A stretch of DNA of 64,000 nucleotides from Acidobacteriota bacterium (GCA_016184105.1 JACPDI010000013.1:1-64000); one strand, 5' to 3'. Shown: positions 34,560-43,366, counted from the stretch's first letter. Translations and numbers: made by a program. Notes: generated from the letters alone by a model not told the origin.

Positions 34560-35210
34560 GTGGCCCTTCTCGCCGACGCCGATCTGAAGCAGCTCCAGGA
34601 AACCTTCGCCGAGCTCAAGAACCCCGTAAAGATCGTCTTCTTCACGCAGACGCTCAACTGCGAGACCTGCGATATCGCGAAGCAGGTGCTCAGCGAAGTC
34701 GTGCGCATCAACGACAAGATCACGCTCGAGGAGCGCAATTTCCTCCTCGAGAAGGATGAGGCCGCGCGCCTCGGCATCGACCGCGTGCCCGCCGTTGCGG
34801 TGCTCGGCGATAACGGCACGGACCACGGCATCCGTTTCTTCGGCGCGCCGCACGGCTACGAATTTTCGTCGCTGCTCGAATCGATCCTGCTGACGGGGGG
34901 CGCCGACGAAGTGGGCCTGAGCGAGGACAGCATGGCGCTGCTCGCGTCACTCAAAGAGCCGGTTCACATCCAGGTGTTCGTGACACCGACCTGACCGCAC
35001 TGTCCCCGGGCCGTGAGCCTGGCGATGCGGATGGCGATGCTCAGTGACAAGGTGACGATGGCGTCGGTCGGCGCGGCGGAGTTTCCAGACGTCGTGCAGC
35101 GCTACCGCATCACGGGCGTGCCAAAGACGGTCGTCAACGGGAAGGTCGAGCTGCTTGGCGCGCAGCCGGAAGACGTGTTCGTGGCCGACGCCCTGCGCCC
35201 GTTCGTTTGA
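34560..35210 (+). CDS. two-domain glutaredoxin-like (PDO-type) protein, candidate selenoprotein with in-frame TGA
   Basis: Read through one TGA, the frame encodes 216 residues: two thioredoxin-fold units like archaeal and bacterial protein disulfide oxidoreductases. Unit 1 has FFTQTLNCETCDIAKQVL (Cys 34 and 37) and the cis-Pro loop DRVPAVAVLGD. Unit 2 has QVFVTPT, then TGA at codon 145, then PHCPRAVSLAM, and its cis-Pro loop GVPKTVVNGK. In known relatives this site reads VFVTPTCPYCP, so TGA stands exactly at the first active-site cysteine. The frame continues unbroken to 35210 with full family conservation. A SECIS-like hairpin follows the TGA. GTG 34560 is the only in-frame start after an upstream stop. 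No Sec machinery genes are in this window. The alternative is a point mutation or base-call error from TGT/TGC. Confidence 0.75.
34992..35030 (+). promoter_or_regulatory. TGA codon with SECIS-like stem-loop
   Basis: TGA (34992-34994) is followed 11 bases later by the helix CCGGGC (35006-35011) paired with GCCTGG (35017-35022, one G-U pair). The five-base loop CGTGA has a G at position two. A lower helix, CCGCA (34995-34999) with TGCGG (35026-35030), closes the structure right after the TGA. Spacing, apical loop size and the loop G match bacterial SECIS elements such as that of formate dehydrogenase H. The fold was drawn by eye. Confidence 0.55.
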
Positions 35211-35283
35211 GGCACCAGGCACGAGGCACCAGGTTGCGCCTCGTGCGTCAGCCTTCCGACTCGCGCCTGATGACTCGTGCCTA
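35208..35283. repeat. GAGGCACCAG/GCACGAG repeat region
   Basis: Direct repeats of AGGCACCAGGC and AGGCACGAG at the stop of the glutaredoxin-like gene, followed by inverted copies (CGCCTCGTGC, GACTCGTGCCTAG) at the end of the convergent typA gene. The inverted arms can form a hairpin between the two convergent genes and may end both transcripts. Confidence 0.45.
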
Positions 35284-37128
35284 GTCGGTCTTCCGAGGCC
35301 TCATGTTCGCCTGCAGGATCTTCTTCCGCAGGCGAATACTCTTCGGCGTCACCTCGACCAGCTCATCGTCGTTGATGAACTCGATCGCCTGCTCGAGGCC
35401 GAGCTTGCGCGGCGGGATGAGCCGGATGGCTTCGTCGGCCGTCGACGCGCGCATGTTCGTCTGCTTCTTTTCCTTCGTGACGTTCACGTCCAGATCGTTC
35501 GTGCGCGAGTTCTCGCCAACGAGCATGCCTTCATAGACCTGCGTCGCGGGATCGATGAAGATCTCGCCGCGCTCCTGCAGGTTCGAGAGCGCGTACGCGG
35601 TGGCCACTCCCGCGCGGTCCGCGACCAGCGCTCCGGTGGGACGCGCCGGGATCGCGCCGTGCCACGGCTCCCAGCCCGAGAAGATGTGGTTCATGATCCC
35701 GGTGCCTCTGGTTTCCGTGAGGAACTGCGAGCGGAAGCCGATCAGGCCGCGCGCCGGAATGCGGAATTCGAGCCGCACGCGGCCGCTGCCGTGATTGATC
35801 ATCTTGGTCATGACGCCGCGGCGCGTCCCGACCTGCGCGATGACGACGCCCTGGAACTCGTCGGCCACGTCGATCACCAGCTCCTCGACCGGCTCGACGC
35901 GCGTGCCGCCGATGTCGCGGGTGACGATCTCCGGCCGCGACACCTGGAGCTCGTACCCCTCGCGCCGCATCATCTCGATCAGGATTGACAGCTGCAGCTC
36001 GCCGCGCCCGAGCACCTTCATCTGTTCCGGCGTGTCGGTCGGCTCCACGCGAATCGACACGTTGCCGAGCAGTTCGCGATCGAGCCGGTCCTTCAGGTTG
36101 CGCGACGTGACGAACTGCCCCTCGCGGCCGGCGAGCGGCGAGGTGTTCACGCCGAAGATCATCGAAACGGTCGGCTCGTCGATGGCCGTTGTCGGGATGG
36201 GCGTCGCGTGCTCGGGGTCCGCCACGGTTTCGCCGATCGTGATGTCTTCAATCCCAGCCAGGCAGACAATGTCGCCGGCGGCGGCCGATTCGATGTCGAC
36301 GCGCTTCAGCCCCTCGAACGCGAACAGCTTGGTGACACGCGTCTGCTGCTGCGCTCCCTCGAGCTTGCAGACGGTGATCGCGTCGCCGATCGTCACCGTG
36401 CCGTTGAAGATGCGGCCGATCGCGATCCGCCCGAGATAGTCGCTGGAGTCGAGGTTGGCCACGAGCATCTGGAGCGGCGCGGACGGATCGCCGTGTGGCG
36501 CCGGCACGCTCCGGAGAACGGCGTCAAATAACGGGCGGAGGTCCGTCCCCGGCGTGTCGAGCGCAACCGAGGCGGTTCCCGCGCGCGCGCTCGTGTACAG
36601 CACCGGAAAATCGAGCTGATCCTCGGTGGCGTCGAGATCGATGAAGAGGTCGTACACCTCGTTCAGCACTTCCTGCGGCCGGGCGTCAGGCCGATCGATC
36701 TTGTTGATGACGACGATCGGCGCCAGGCGGCGCTCGAGCGCCTTGCGGAGCACGAACCGCGTTTGCGGCAGCGGCCCCTCGGAGGCATCGACCAGCAGCA
36801 GCACGCCGTCCACCATCGACAGCGTGCGCTCCACCTCGCCGCCAAAATCCGCGTGCCCCGGCGTGTCCACGATGTTGATGAGGAGACCCTCGTCCGTCTC
36901 GGGATCGCGGTAGTGCACCGCCGTGTTCTTCGCCAGGATGGTGATGCCCCGCTCGCGTTCGAGCTCGTTGCTGTCCATCGCGCGCTCGGCCACGCGCTCG
37001 TTGGCGCGGAAGACCCCGCTCTGGTGCAGCATCGCGTCCACCAGCGTCGTCTTGCCATGGTCCACGTGGGCCACGATGGCGACGTTCCGGCGCAGCGGAT
37101 TGGCGATCTGCGGGCTTCGAGGGGTCAT
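35281..37128 (-). CDS. typA: TypA/BipA ribosome-associated GTPase
   Basis: Translation-factor GTPase of 615 residues that binds 70S ribosomes and assists 50S assembly and stress adaptation. G1 is AHVDHGKTT, the switch I region contains [13 protein letters not shown]3 is [11 protein letters not shown] and G4 is [10 protein letters not shown]. Domain III/V segments and the BipA-specific C-terminal domain are complete ([25 protein letters not shown]-like [20 protein letters not shown], ending [13 protein letters not shown]). The start at the second ATG (37128) has GGTGAG six bases upstream; the first ATG is at 37134. Confidence 0.95.
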   Translation of the reverse strand: MTPRSPQIANPLRRNVAIVAHVDHGKTTLVDAMLHQSGVFRANERVAERAMDSNELERERGITILAKNTAVHYRDPETDEGLLINIVDTPGHADFGGEVERTLSMVDGVLLLVDASEGPLPQTRFVLRKALERRLAPIVVINKIDRPDARPQEVLNEVYDLFIDLDATEDQLDFPVLYTSARAGTASVALDTPGTDLRPLFDAVLRSVPAPHGDPSAPLQMLVANLDSSDYLGRIAIGRIFNGTVTIGDAITVCKLEGAQQQTRVTKLFAFEGLKRVDIESAAAGDIVCLAGIEDITIGETVADPEHATPIPTTAIDEPTVSMIFGVNTSPLAGREGQFVTSRNLKDRLDRELLGNVSIRVEPTDTPEQMKVLGRGELQLSILIEMMRREGYELQVSRPEIVTRDIGGTRVEPVEELVIDVADEFQGVVIAQVGTRRGVMTKMINHGSGRVRLEFRIPARGLIGFRSQFLTETRGTGIMNHIFSGWEPWHGAIPARPTGALVADRAGVATAYALSNLQERGEIFIDPATQVYEGMLVGENSRTNDLDVNVTKEKKQTNMRASTADEAIRLIPPRKLGLEQAIEFINDDELVEVTPKSIRLRKKILQANMRPRKTD

Positions 37129-37209
37129 GAGCATCTCACCAGTATACCTGACAGGTGCCTGATCAACCCCGAAGGGGCTCCCACCGTCTTAACCTCTGGC
37201 GCCAGCTGA

Positions 37210-37818
37210 ATGGATGACGCTCAGCTCATCACGCGAGCCGCGGCTGGGGACAGTGCCGCCTTCATGACCCTGGTGGAGCGTCACCGGGGGCTGGTGTATC
37301 GGGTGGCGTTCCAGTATGCCGGCAACCACTTCGACGCGGACGACATTGCGCAGGACGTGTTCCTCAAGGTGCACCGGTCCCTCGCCTCGTTCCGGCACGA
37401 CGCGCAATTCGCGTCCTGGCTTTATCGGATCGCGATGAACGCGTGCATCGATCACGGCCGGCGGCGGACCCCGGTGACGTCGCTTGACGCCGCGCGGGAA
37501 GACGAACGACCGTACGACCCGGTTGCCGCGGACCCCGGACCGGAGCAGCACGTGTACGCCGGCGAGGTCCGGCGCGCCGTCGAGGCGGCAGTGGACAAGC
37601 TGCCGCCGCAGCAGCGGGTGATCTTCGCCATGCGCCATTTCGAAGGATTGAAGCTCACCGACATCGCTGACGCGCTCGGCGTCGCGGAGGGGACCGTGAA
37701 GCGGCAGCTCCACTCCGCGGTGCACCGCCTGCGCCACGCGCTGCGCGGCGTGCGCGGCGTGCGCGCCGGGCGGACGCACGAGGCGGCCGCGCACCGGCCC
37801 GGAGTGGCGAACTCATGA
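37210..37818 (+). CDS. ECF-type RNA polymerase sigma factor (RpoE-like)
   Basis: A 202-residue sigma factor. Region 2 covers AAAGDSAAFMTLVERHRGLV and the core-binding/-10 element NHFDADDIAQDVFLKVHRSL, followed by FASWLYRIAMNACIDHGRRR. Region 4 covers DKLPPQQRVIFAMRHFEGLK and DIADALGVAEGTVKRQLHSA, a clear HTH for -35 recognition. Its stop overlaps the start of the zinc-finger anti-sigma gene (ATGA), the standard pairing, so its activity is probably held by that protein until an envelope or redox signal. A 75-base gap separates it from the divergent typA gene. Confidence 0.9.
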   Translation: MDDAQLITRAAAGDSAAFMTLVERHRGLVYRVAFQYAGNHFDADDIAQDVFLKVHRSLASFRHDAQFASWLYRIAMNACIDHGRRRTPVTSLDAAREDERPYDPVAADPGPEQHVYAGEVRRAVEAAVDKLPPQQRVIFAMRHFEGLKLTDIADALGVAEGTVKRQLHSAVHRLRHALRGVRGVRAGRTHEAAAHRPGVANS

Positions 37819-38588
37819 CGATCTGCCCGCGCGCCGCTGGCGAGACGCCCACGCTGTATTTCTACGGCGAGCTCGATCCCGCCGCCCGCAACGATTTCGA
37901 GCGACACCTCGCCACGTGCGCGGCGTGCGCGGCCGCGGTCGGCGAATTGGAACAGGTGCGCGCGGCGCTCGATGATCGCGCATCTGTCACGCGCACGGAT
38001 GCCGAGTGGGCCGACTTCATGCGGCGCCTCGGCGCCGCCACGTGCGACGTGCGACGTGCCACGGTGCGACGTGCCACGGTGCCACGTGCGGACGTCAGCA
38101 CGTCGCACGTGGCACGTCGCACGTGGCACGTGACGTGGCACGTGATGACGTGGTTCGCTCTGGCTGCCACCTTGCTCGTCGGCGTCGCGCTCGGGTTGGT
38201 CTGGCAGCCGCGAAGCCTGCCGCCGCGCCAGGCGACCGTGAACGGGACGGCAGGCGACGCGGCGCTCGAGGCGGCGGCGGCGCGGCACTTCGAGCGCGCG
38301 AAGATCGTCCTGCTCGGCTTGGTCATGAAAGACACGGAGCGCGCGAGCGCCGCAGACTGGGAGTACGAGCGCGCGCTGGCGGCATCGCTGCTGCCCGAGA
38401 CGCGCCTGTTCCGCCTGTCGGCCGCCGATCGCGGCGACGCGCGGCTCGCGCGGCTCCTCGGCGATCTCGAGACCGTGCTGCTGCAGGCGTCAATGGCGTC
38501 CGACGCCGACCCGCCGGAACTGCAGCGCCTCCAGCGCATCATCCGCGGGCGCGACCTCATCGTCCGCATGGGCTTCAGGGAGTTATAG
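37815..38588 (+). CDS. zinc-finger anti-sigma factor, membrane-anchored
   Basis: A 257-residue partner of the adjacent sigma factor. The N-terminal anti-sigma domain carries the ZAS zinc motif in RHLATCAACAAAV (His-x3-Cys-x2-Cys). A single membrane helix (TWFALAATLLVGVALGLVW, about 112-130) separates it from a periplasmic, helical C-terminal domain. The cytoplasmic linker before the helix (about 76-110) is encoded by an inverted minisatellite and reads as low-complexity HV/TW/RR repeats. It probably sequesters the sigma factor at the membrane. Confidence 0.8.
   Translation: MTICPRAAGETPTLYFYGELDPAARNDFERHLATCAACAAAVGELEQVRAALDDRASVTRTDAEWADFMRRLGAATCDVRRATVRRATVPRADVSTSHVARRTWHVTWHVMTWFALAATLLVGVALGLVWQPRSLPPRQATVNGTAGDAALEAAAARHFERAKIVLLGLVMKDTERASAADWEYERALAASLLPETRLFRLSAADRGDARLARLLGDLETVLLQASMASDADPPELQRLQRIIRGRDLIVRMGFREL
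38038..38153. repeat. inverted minisatellite inside the anti-sigma gene
   Basis: About 115 bases made of the units GCGACGTGCCACG and its complement CGTGGCACGTCGC in tandem. The left half (38038-38090) and right half (38097-38150) can pair into a long imperfect hairpin. It lies entirely in frame in the anti-sigma gene between the zinc domain and the membrane helix. Confidence 0.75.
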
Positions 38589-38592
38589 CGGC

Positions 38593-39732
38593 ATGTCCAG
38601 GAAATACCTGCCGGCGTTCTTGGCCACCATATGGGTGCCCACGGTGGCGCTCGCCTTCGCGGCGGACTCCGAACGGCTGTCCCGCGCGAAAGATTTGATC
38701 GCCGACGAGCAGTGGCGGCGGGCCATCGTCGAGCTTCGCGCGGCGTACGACGATCCGAACGAGCCGGCTCGTGACGAAGCCGCGTTCTGGCTCGCGCACA
38801 GCCTTCATCAGACCGGCGACACCGCGGCGGCCCTGCAGGCGATCGAACAGCTCGAGCGCCGGTTCCCGCGGAGCCGTTGGGCGTTTCCCGCGCGGTCGTT
38901 GAAGATCGAGATCGCACATCGGCTGAACCGCAACGACGTCCTGTGGGAGTACGCGACGGCACCTCCGCCGCCACCGGCCGCTCCGGCCCCGCACGCGGTG
39001 CCGGCACCACCCCCGCCGCCCGCGCCTCCCGCGCGTGGCCCTCGCCCCCGGCGACAGTGGGTGAAGGCTGACGAGATCGACGACCTGGAAATCGTCGCCG
39101 AGGTGGATCTGCGCATCCAGGCGCTTGGCAGCCTCATCCGCGTCGAGCCGACGCGCGCCGTGCCGATCCTCAAGGACGTGGCCCTCAGGACGACAGACGT
39201 GGACCAGGCGCGCCGCGCGCTGTTCGTGCTGATGCAGTCCGACCGCCCGGATGCGCGTTCGGCCGTGGCGGACGTCGCCAGGATCGGCCCCGAGCCGGTG
39301 ACGCTTGCCGCCGTGAAAGTCCTTGGGCTCGCGCGATCCCCTGAGGCCGCGCAGCTGTTGGCCGACCTGTACTCGTCGGGTTCCTCCCCGGTAAAAACGC
39401 AGGTCATCCGCGCGCTCGGCGCCACGCGCCAGCCGCAGAGCCTCGTGCGGATCGCGCGCTCGGAAGGGGAATGGTCGCTGCGCGAGAGCGCCGTCGCCGC
39501 GCTCGGCCAGGCGGGAGCGCGAACGCAGCTCGCGATGCTGTACCGGCAGCACCCCGAGCTGAAACTGCCGATCATCATCGCGTTGTTCACGGCCGCCGGG
39601 GAGGACGAGCTGATCGCGATCGCCGAGAGCGAGCGGGATGCGAAGTTGAGGGACGAAGCGCTCGCGCGGCTGAAGCTGTTCGGCACGCCACGCGCGAGAG
39701 CGCTCGTCGAGGCCGCGCGCGCACGAAAGTAG
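38593..39732 (+). CDS. exported TPR/HEAT-repeat protein
   Basis: A 379-residue protein with a signal peptide (LPAFLATIWVPTVALAFAAD). An N-terminal TPR-like pair follows (AKDLIADEQWRRAIVELRAA and EAAFWLAHSLHQTGDTAAAL). A proline/alanine-rich linker (about 118-150) leads to HEAT-type helical repeats (VTLAAVKVLGLARSPEAAQL, KTQVIRALGATRQPQSLVRI, ESAVAALGQAGARTQLAML). It starts four bases after the anti-sigma stop, so it is part of the sigma operon. It is probably a periplasmic scaffold or a sensor subunit acting with the anti-sigma factor. Confidence 0.75.
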   Translation: MSRKYLPAFLATIWVPTVALAFAADSERLSRAKDLIADEQWRRAIVELRAAYDDPNEPARDEAAFWLAHSLHQTGDTAAALQAIEQLERRFPRSRWAFPARSLKIEIAHRLNRNDVLWEYATAPPPPPAAPAPHAVPAPPPPPAPPARGPRPRRQWVKADEIDDLEIVAEVDLRIQALGSLIRVEPTRAVPILKDVALRTTDVDQARRALFVLMQSDRPDARSAVADVARIGPEPVTLAAVKVLGLARSPEAAQLLADLYSSGSSPVKTQVIRALGATRQPQSLVRIARSEGEWSLRESAVAALGQAGARTQLAMLYRQHPELKLPIIIALFTAAGEDELIAIAESERDAKLRDEALARLKLFGTPRARALVEAARARK

Positions 39733-39821
39733 CTCCCCAGTCCCGCCGCGGAACGCGCGGAACGCGCAGGGCTTTTTCGAAGCGCGTTTCCGCGGTTTCT
39801 GCGAGTTCTGCGGCGATGCCG

Positions 39822-40226
39822 TTAGTCGTCCAGCGTCGCGAACAGGATCGCCAGCACGCTGAAGGTGAGCCCAACACCGATCGCGACGCCAATCGCCAAC
39901 GCCTTGCCGAACCCCATCCCCTGGTCGAGTTCAATTGACGTGATGCGTTCGGCAGGGATCCGCACCGGAGGCTCCGGGATGCGCGTGCGCTCCCGGACGA
40001 CGACATCCTGCGCGTCGACGCCGACGATCACCGCCTTCATCTGACGGCCGTCGGTAAGGGTCACGCGGACGCGCGCGCCCGCGGGGATCCGTTCCGCCGT
40101 GGAGCGGACGAGCGCCGGATCCACGCGCGTGGCCTCCTGCACGCGCGCGCCCCCCTGCATCGCCCGCACTCCCGCGCACTGCGCGGAGAGCGCCGCGCAC
40201 AATATCACCGCCACTGTCTTCTTCAT
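39822..40226 (-). CDS. small envelope protein with C-terminal membrane helix
   Basis: A 134-residue protein with an N-terminal signal (VAVILCAALSAQCAGVRA), a small beta domain (ARVRVTLTDGRQMKAVIVGV, VRIPAERITSIELDQ) and a C-terminal hydrophobic helix (ALAIGVAIGVGLTFSVLAIL). The beta part resembles Sm/SH3-like 'DGR-x-x-G-x-V' barrels of periplasmic proteins common in Acidobacteriota. Function is unknown. It follows the beta-barrel gene by nine bases in the same direction. Confidence 0.6.
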   Translation of the reverse strand: MKKTVAVILCAALSAQCAGVRAMQGGARVQEATRVDPALVRSTAERIPAGARVRVTLTDGRQMKAVIVGVDAQDVVVRERTRIPEPPVRIPAERITSIELDQGMGFGKALAIGVAIGVGLTFSVLAILFATLDD

Positions 40227-40235
40227 GACGTCACC

Positions 40236-40880
40236 TCAGAAGTCCATGCCAAAGCCGACGCGCACGGCGAGGTTGTCGATCGACGACCGGAAGTCGGTCT
40301 GAAGATCCGAACGGAAGAACGCGCGCGGCGTGAGGTATGCCTTCAACGCCAGCGCGGCAAACGCGTTCGTTCGGGTGTCCGCGGAGGTTCGCGTGGAGCC
40401 GGGTTCAAGCTGCTGTTGGCCGCTGCGGTCGTACACGATCAACGGCGAGGTCTCGCTCGTGATGTCACGCCAGGTGACGCTCACACCCGCCCCGACCGAA
40501 ACGTGCGCCCACGTATTGCGGCCGAACTGGTAGAACTGTCCGATCGAGAGCCGCGTGTCCTGGATGTCGTGCTGGGTGCTCCGCCACGCCGTCCGCCCCG
40601 CTGGCAGCAGGATGCTCTCGCCGATAAAGACATCCTCGTGGTCCGATCGCTCCGCCACGACCTCGGTCTTCAGGTGCTCGGTCCAGTAGAAACCCGCCTG
40701 GCCGGCCAGCGTCAGGCGGCCTAACGCCCAGTTGTCTTCTCCGCGGCTGAGCGCGGATACGTCAGAGTGAAGCCACCCCAGCGACACGCTGGCATCTCCG
40801 CGCGGCGCGCCGGGCGTCTGTGCCGTGGCGGGTGCCGACGCCAGCAAGGCCGCGACCATCAGCACCCATCGTGTCTGCAT
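40236..40880 (-). CDS. outer-membrane beta-barrel protein, unknown
   Basis: A 214-residue protein starting at ATG 40880 (GGAGG six bases upstream) with a signal peptide (RWVLMVAALLASAPATAQ). The mature part is made of amphipathic strands (RLTLAGQAGFYWTEHLKTEV, TWAHVSVGAGVSVTWRDI, AFFRSDLQTDFR) and ends in the aromatic VRVGFGMDF, the usual BAM-recognition ending. About eight to ten strands are likely. No specific family is recognised. Confidence 0.7.
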   Translation of the reverse strand: MQTRWVLMVAALLASAPATAQTPGAPRGDASVSLGWLHSDVSALSRGEDNWALGRLTLAGQAGFYWTEHLKTEVVAERSDHEDVFIGESILLPAGRTAWRSTQHDIQDTRLSIGQFYQFGRNTWAHVSVGAGVSVTWRDITSETSPLIVYDRSGQQQLEPGSTRTSADTRTNAFAALALKAYLTPRAFFRSDLQTDFRSSIDNLAVRVGFGMDF

Positions 40881-41045
40881 TCGAACCTCCACCCGGGAAT
40901 GCGCAACATCGGGCCGGAGCGGCTCATGGCAGTGCCGGCACGAAACCTCTTACGCTTTTCGTAAAACGCGTGAGCGGCTTCGGCCGCAAATGACGGGTTT
41001 TCCCCCGGTTTTGGCGTGGCGCGCGGTTCGCTTTGCTGCAGCGTG

Positions 41046-41522
41046 ATGACCCGTACCGACCCGGCACACGGCAGGCGTCTCGTGCTTCGAGCGTTCGTCA
41101 ACACGGCCCTTGGCGTGCTCGCCGCCGGCCTCGCCTCGGTCGTCGGGCGTTTCGCGCTCGTGCCCAGGGCGTCGGCACGCCAGCAGTGGTTCCGCGGCGC
41201 GTCGCTTGGCGACCTCGATCCCGACACGCCATTTCCTGCCGTCCTGGCGGTCGCGCGAGACGACGGGTGGTCGCGCGCCCGCGTGAACGAGACTGTCTTT
41301 GTCGTGTGGGATGGGTTGACTGGCATCAGGGCGATGTCTGCCACCTGCACGCACCTGGGTTGCCGCGTGCGCTGGGACAACGGCGCGCAGCGGTTCAAGT
41401 GTCCCTGTCACGGTGGCGAGTACGACGCGCACGGAAACGTCACCGCCGGTCCTCCGCCGCGCCCCCTGCTGGCCCTGGCGGCGCGCATCACGGATGAGGG
41501 AGACGTCGAGGTCCGGCTGTGA
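41046..41522 (+). CDS. Rieske 2Fe-2S protein of a cytochrome bc-type complex
   Basis: A 158-residue iron-sulfur subunit. An N-terminal basic stretch with a twin arginine (HGRRLVLRAFVNTA) precedes one membrane anchor (ALGVLAAGLASVVG). The cluster-binding motifs are CTHLGC and CPCHGGEYD, each giving one Cys and one His ligand plus the disulfide Cys. It would carry electrons from quinol to the c-type heme of the partner protein. Its TGA overlaps the ATG of the cytochrome b-c gene, so the two are coupled. ATG 41046 is chosen; a GTG lies one codon earlier. Confidence 0.9.
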   Translation: MTRTDPAHGRRLVLRAFVNTALGVLAAGLASVVGRFALVPRASARQQWFRGASLGDLDPDTPFPAVLAVARDDGWSRARVNETVFVVWDGLTGIRAMSATCTHLGCRVRWDNGAQRFKCPCHGGEYDAHGNVTAGPPPRPLLALAARITDEGDVEVRL

Positions 41523-43108
41523 TGAAGGCGCTCGGCGAATGGCTGCACGCACGCACCGGCTATCGGACTGGCCTGTCGCGTCTGCTCGACGAGCCGCTTC
41601 CGCCCGGGATCGGCTGGTGGTTCACGCTGGGCAGCGTGCTGTTGTTCCTTCTGGCGCTCCAGGGCATCACCGGCGTCGCGCTCGCGCTGTACTACGCGCC
41701 GACGCCGGACCATGCCTATCAGAGCGTGCAGTTCATCATGCGCGAGGTCCCGCTGGGGTCCTTCGTTCGCGGGCTGCATTTCTTCGGCGCCAGTGCCATC
41801 GTGATTGCCGCGGTCTTGCACATGCTGCGGGTCATCGCCTTCGGATCGTACAAAGCTCCGCGCGAAGCCACGTGGCTCACGGGCGTTGCGCTTCTGCTCA
41901 TCGTGCTCGCATTCTCGTTGACCGGTTACCTGCTGCCATGGGACCAGCGCGCGTACTGGGCAACGGTGGTCACCGTGAATATCACGAAGCTGATCCCGCT
42001 TGCGGGCGATACGATGGCCGCCCTCGCCGGCGCGCCCGGAGGCCACGTGGGCGCGCTCACGCTTTCACGCTGGTTCGCGATCCACGTGATCGTGCTCCCC
42101 GCGGCGATCGTCGCCTTCGTGGTCGCGCACATCTTCCTGATGCGGCGTCACGGGATCTCCGGCCCCGTCCGGCCGCCCGTGCCATCGGGTGCCGGGGCTC
42201 ATGCCGCCGGCCAGCCGTTCTATCCGTACCAGGCCGCTCGTGACGTTGTCGTCATGGTCATCGTGGCGGCCGTGCTCGGCGCGCTCGCCGGGCACGGCAT
42301 GCCGGATCTCGAGCGGATGGCCGATCCGGCTGATGCCACCTACGTGCCGCGCCCGGAGTGGTATTTCCTCGGGCTGTTCCAGCTGCTGAAGTACATGCCG
42401 GGGCGCCTCGAGATTTTCGGCGCGCTCATTCTGCCGGGGCTGGTCGTCGGATTGCTCGCGCTGTTGCCCTGGCTGGATCGAAGTCCGAACCGGGATCCCC
42501 GGAAGAGGCCGATCGTGCTCGGAGGGGTCGTCGCCGCGCTGCTTTCGCTCGTGTCGTTGACCGTCGCCGGCTGGAGCGACCGTCCCCCGCGACGACCGGC
42601 GGGGGAATGGACCGTCCGGGAAGTGGCCGGCGCCGCCCTGGCAGAGAGCAAGGGATGTGCGCGCTGTCACGGAGACGGCCGGCTGGCGGATCAGCTCGGT
42701 CAGATTGCGGTGACGCGCCCCCTTCCCTGGCTGCAGAACCACTTCGCCGATCCAGAGGTCATCGCGCCAGGGATCCGGCCGCTTCCTCCCTCGAACGAGC
42801 GCGAAGGGGCCGCGCTCATCGCGTATGTCGAGCGCGGTGGCGTTCCGCCATCCTGGCCGGCGGAGGCCCGCGAGGCGTCCGTGCTGTTCGCGCGCCACTG
42901 CATCGGGTGCCACACCATCGACGGCGACGGGGGTACCGAGGGGCCCGACCTGTCGCGCGCGGGACGCAAGCACGACGGGCAGTGGCTGCGCGACTGGATC
43001 GCTCGTCCCGCCGCGATGAAGTCGGATGCGGAGATGCCCGCCTTCGACGACAAGCTCTCCTCAGGCGAACTGGAGCACATCGCCCGGTTCCTGGCCGCGC
43101 GCCGGTAG
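41522..43108 (+). CDS. fused cytochrome b / di-heme cytochrome c subunit
   Basis: A 528-residue inner-membrane protein. The cytochrome b part (1-210) has four heme-ligand histidines on two helices (GLHFFGAS, VLHMLRVIA, AIHVIVL, VAHIFLM). The subunit-IV part follows with the quinol-site motif RPEWYFLGLFQLLKYMPG. After a last membrane helix (about 340-360) come two c-type heme sites, KGCARCHGDG (about 380) and RHCIGCHTIDGDGG (about 462). With the Rieske gene it makes a compact two-gene bc complex in which cytochrome c is fused to cytochrome b. Confidence 0.9.
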   Translation: MKALGEWLHARTGYRTGLSRLLDEPLPPGIGWWFTLGSVLLFLLALQGITGVALALYYAPTPDHAYQSVQFIMREVPLGSFVRGLHFFGASAIVIAAVLHMLRVIAFGSYKAPREATWLTGVALLLIVLAFSLTGYLLPWDQRAYWATVVTVNITKLIPLAGDTMAALAGAPGGHVGALTLSRWFAIHVIVLPAAIVAFVVAHIFLMRRHGISGPVRPPVPSGAGAHAAGQPFYPYQAARDVVVMVIVAAVLGALAGHGMPDLERMADPADATYVPRPEWYFLGLFQLLKYMPGRLEIFGALILPGLVVGLLALLPWLDRSPNRDPRKRPIVLGGVVAALLSLVSLTVAGWSDRPPRRPAGEWTVREVAGAALAESKGCARCHGDGRLADQLGQIAVTRPLPWLQNHFADPEVIAPGIRPLPPSNEREGAALIAYVERGGVPPSWPAEAREASVLFARHCIGCHTIDGDGGTEGPDLSRAGRKHDGQWLRDWIARPAAMKSDAEMPAFDDKLSSGELEHIARFLAARR

Positions 43109-43326
43109 CCATTCATCACGCCCCTCGTGCGTCGCACGCCGTGTATGGGTTTCAAGCTCGGCTGTCAGCCCGCTGACGAGGTGCAGGCTCGTGAAAGACC
43201 GGAAGCCTGTTTTCACGCGTAGATCCGTGTATTCCTGTTCAGATGCTCGCGCGGCGGCACTGGCCGGCCCCTTGCAAACTCGGCAGGCCGTCTCGCCAAC
43301 GCGATGTTTGCTTCCAAGTCACTGAG

Positions 43327-43356
43327 TTGGCGCGACTAAGCAGGCTGCGATATATT
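43327..43356 (+). promoter_or_regulatory. predicted promoter of the gas vesicle operon
   Basis: TTGGCG (43327-43332) and TATATT (43351-43356) are separated by 18 bases. The predicted transcription start falls at about 43363, only a few bases before the ATG at 43367, and no ribosome-binding site precedes that ATG, which suggests a leaderless mRNA. A GG-N10-GC sequence resembling a sigma-54 site lies at 43262-43275. The remaining bases of the 258-base gap (43109-43366) show no gene. Confidence 0.45.
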
Positions 43357-43366
43357 CAGCGTTCCC

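Noticed and set aside
34992-35012. Two separate genes split at the TGA
   Set aside because: The downstream part lacks a start with a ribosome-binding site and would begin inside the active-site helix; family similarity is continuous across the TGA in the same frame.
38038-38153. CRISPR array
   Set aside because: Repeat units are short, contiguous and without unique spacers, and lie in frame inside a gene; no cas genes.
43262-43275. Sigma-54-type promoter as the main call
   Set aside because: GG-N10-GC fits, but the flanking bases match the consensus poorly and no enhancer-binding regulator is nearby; kept only as an alternative.
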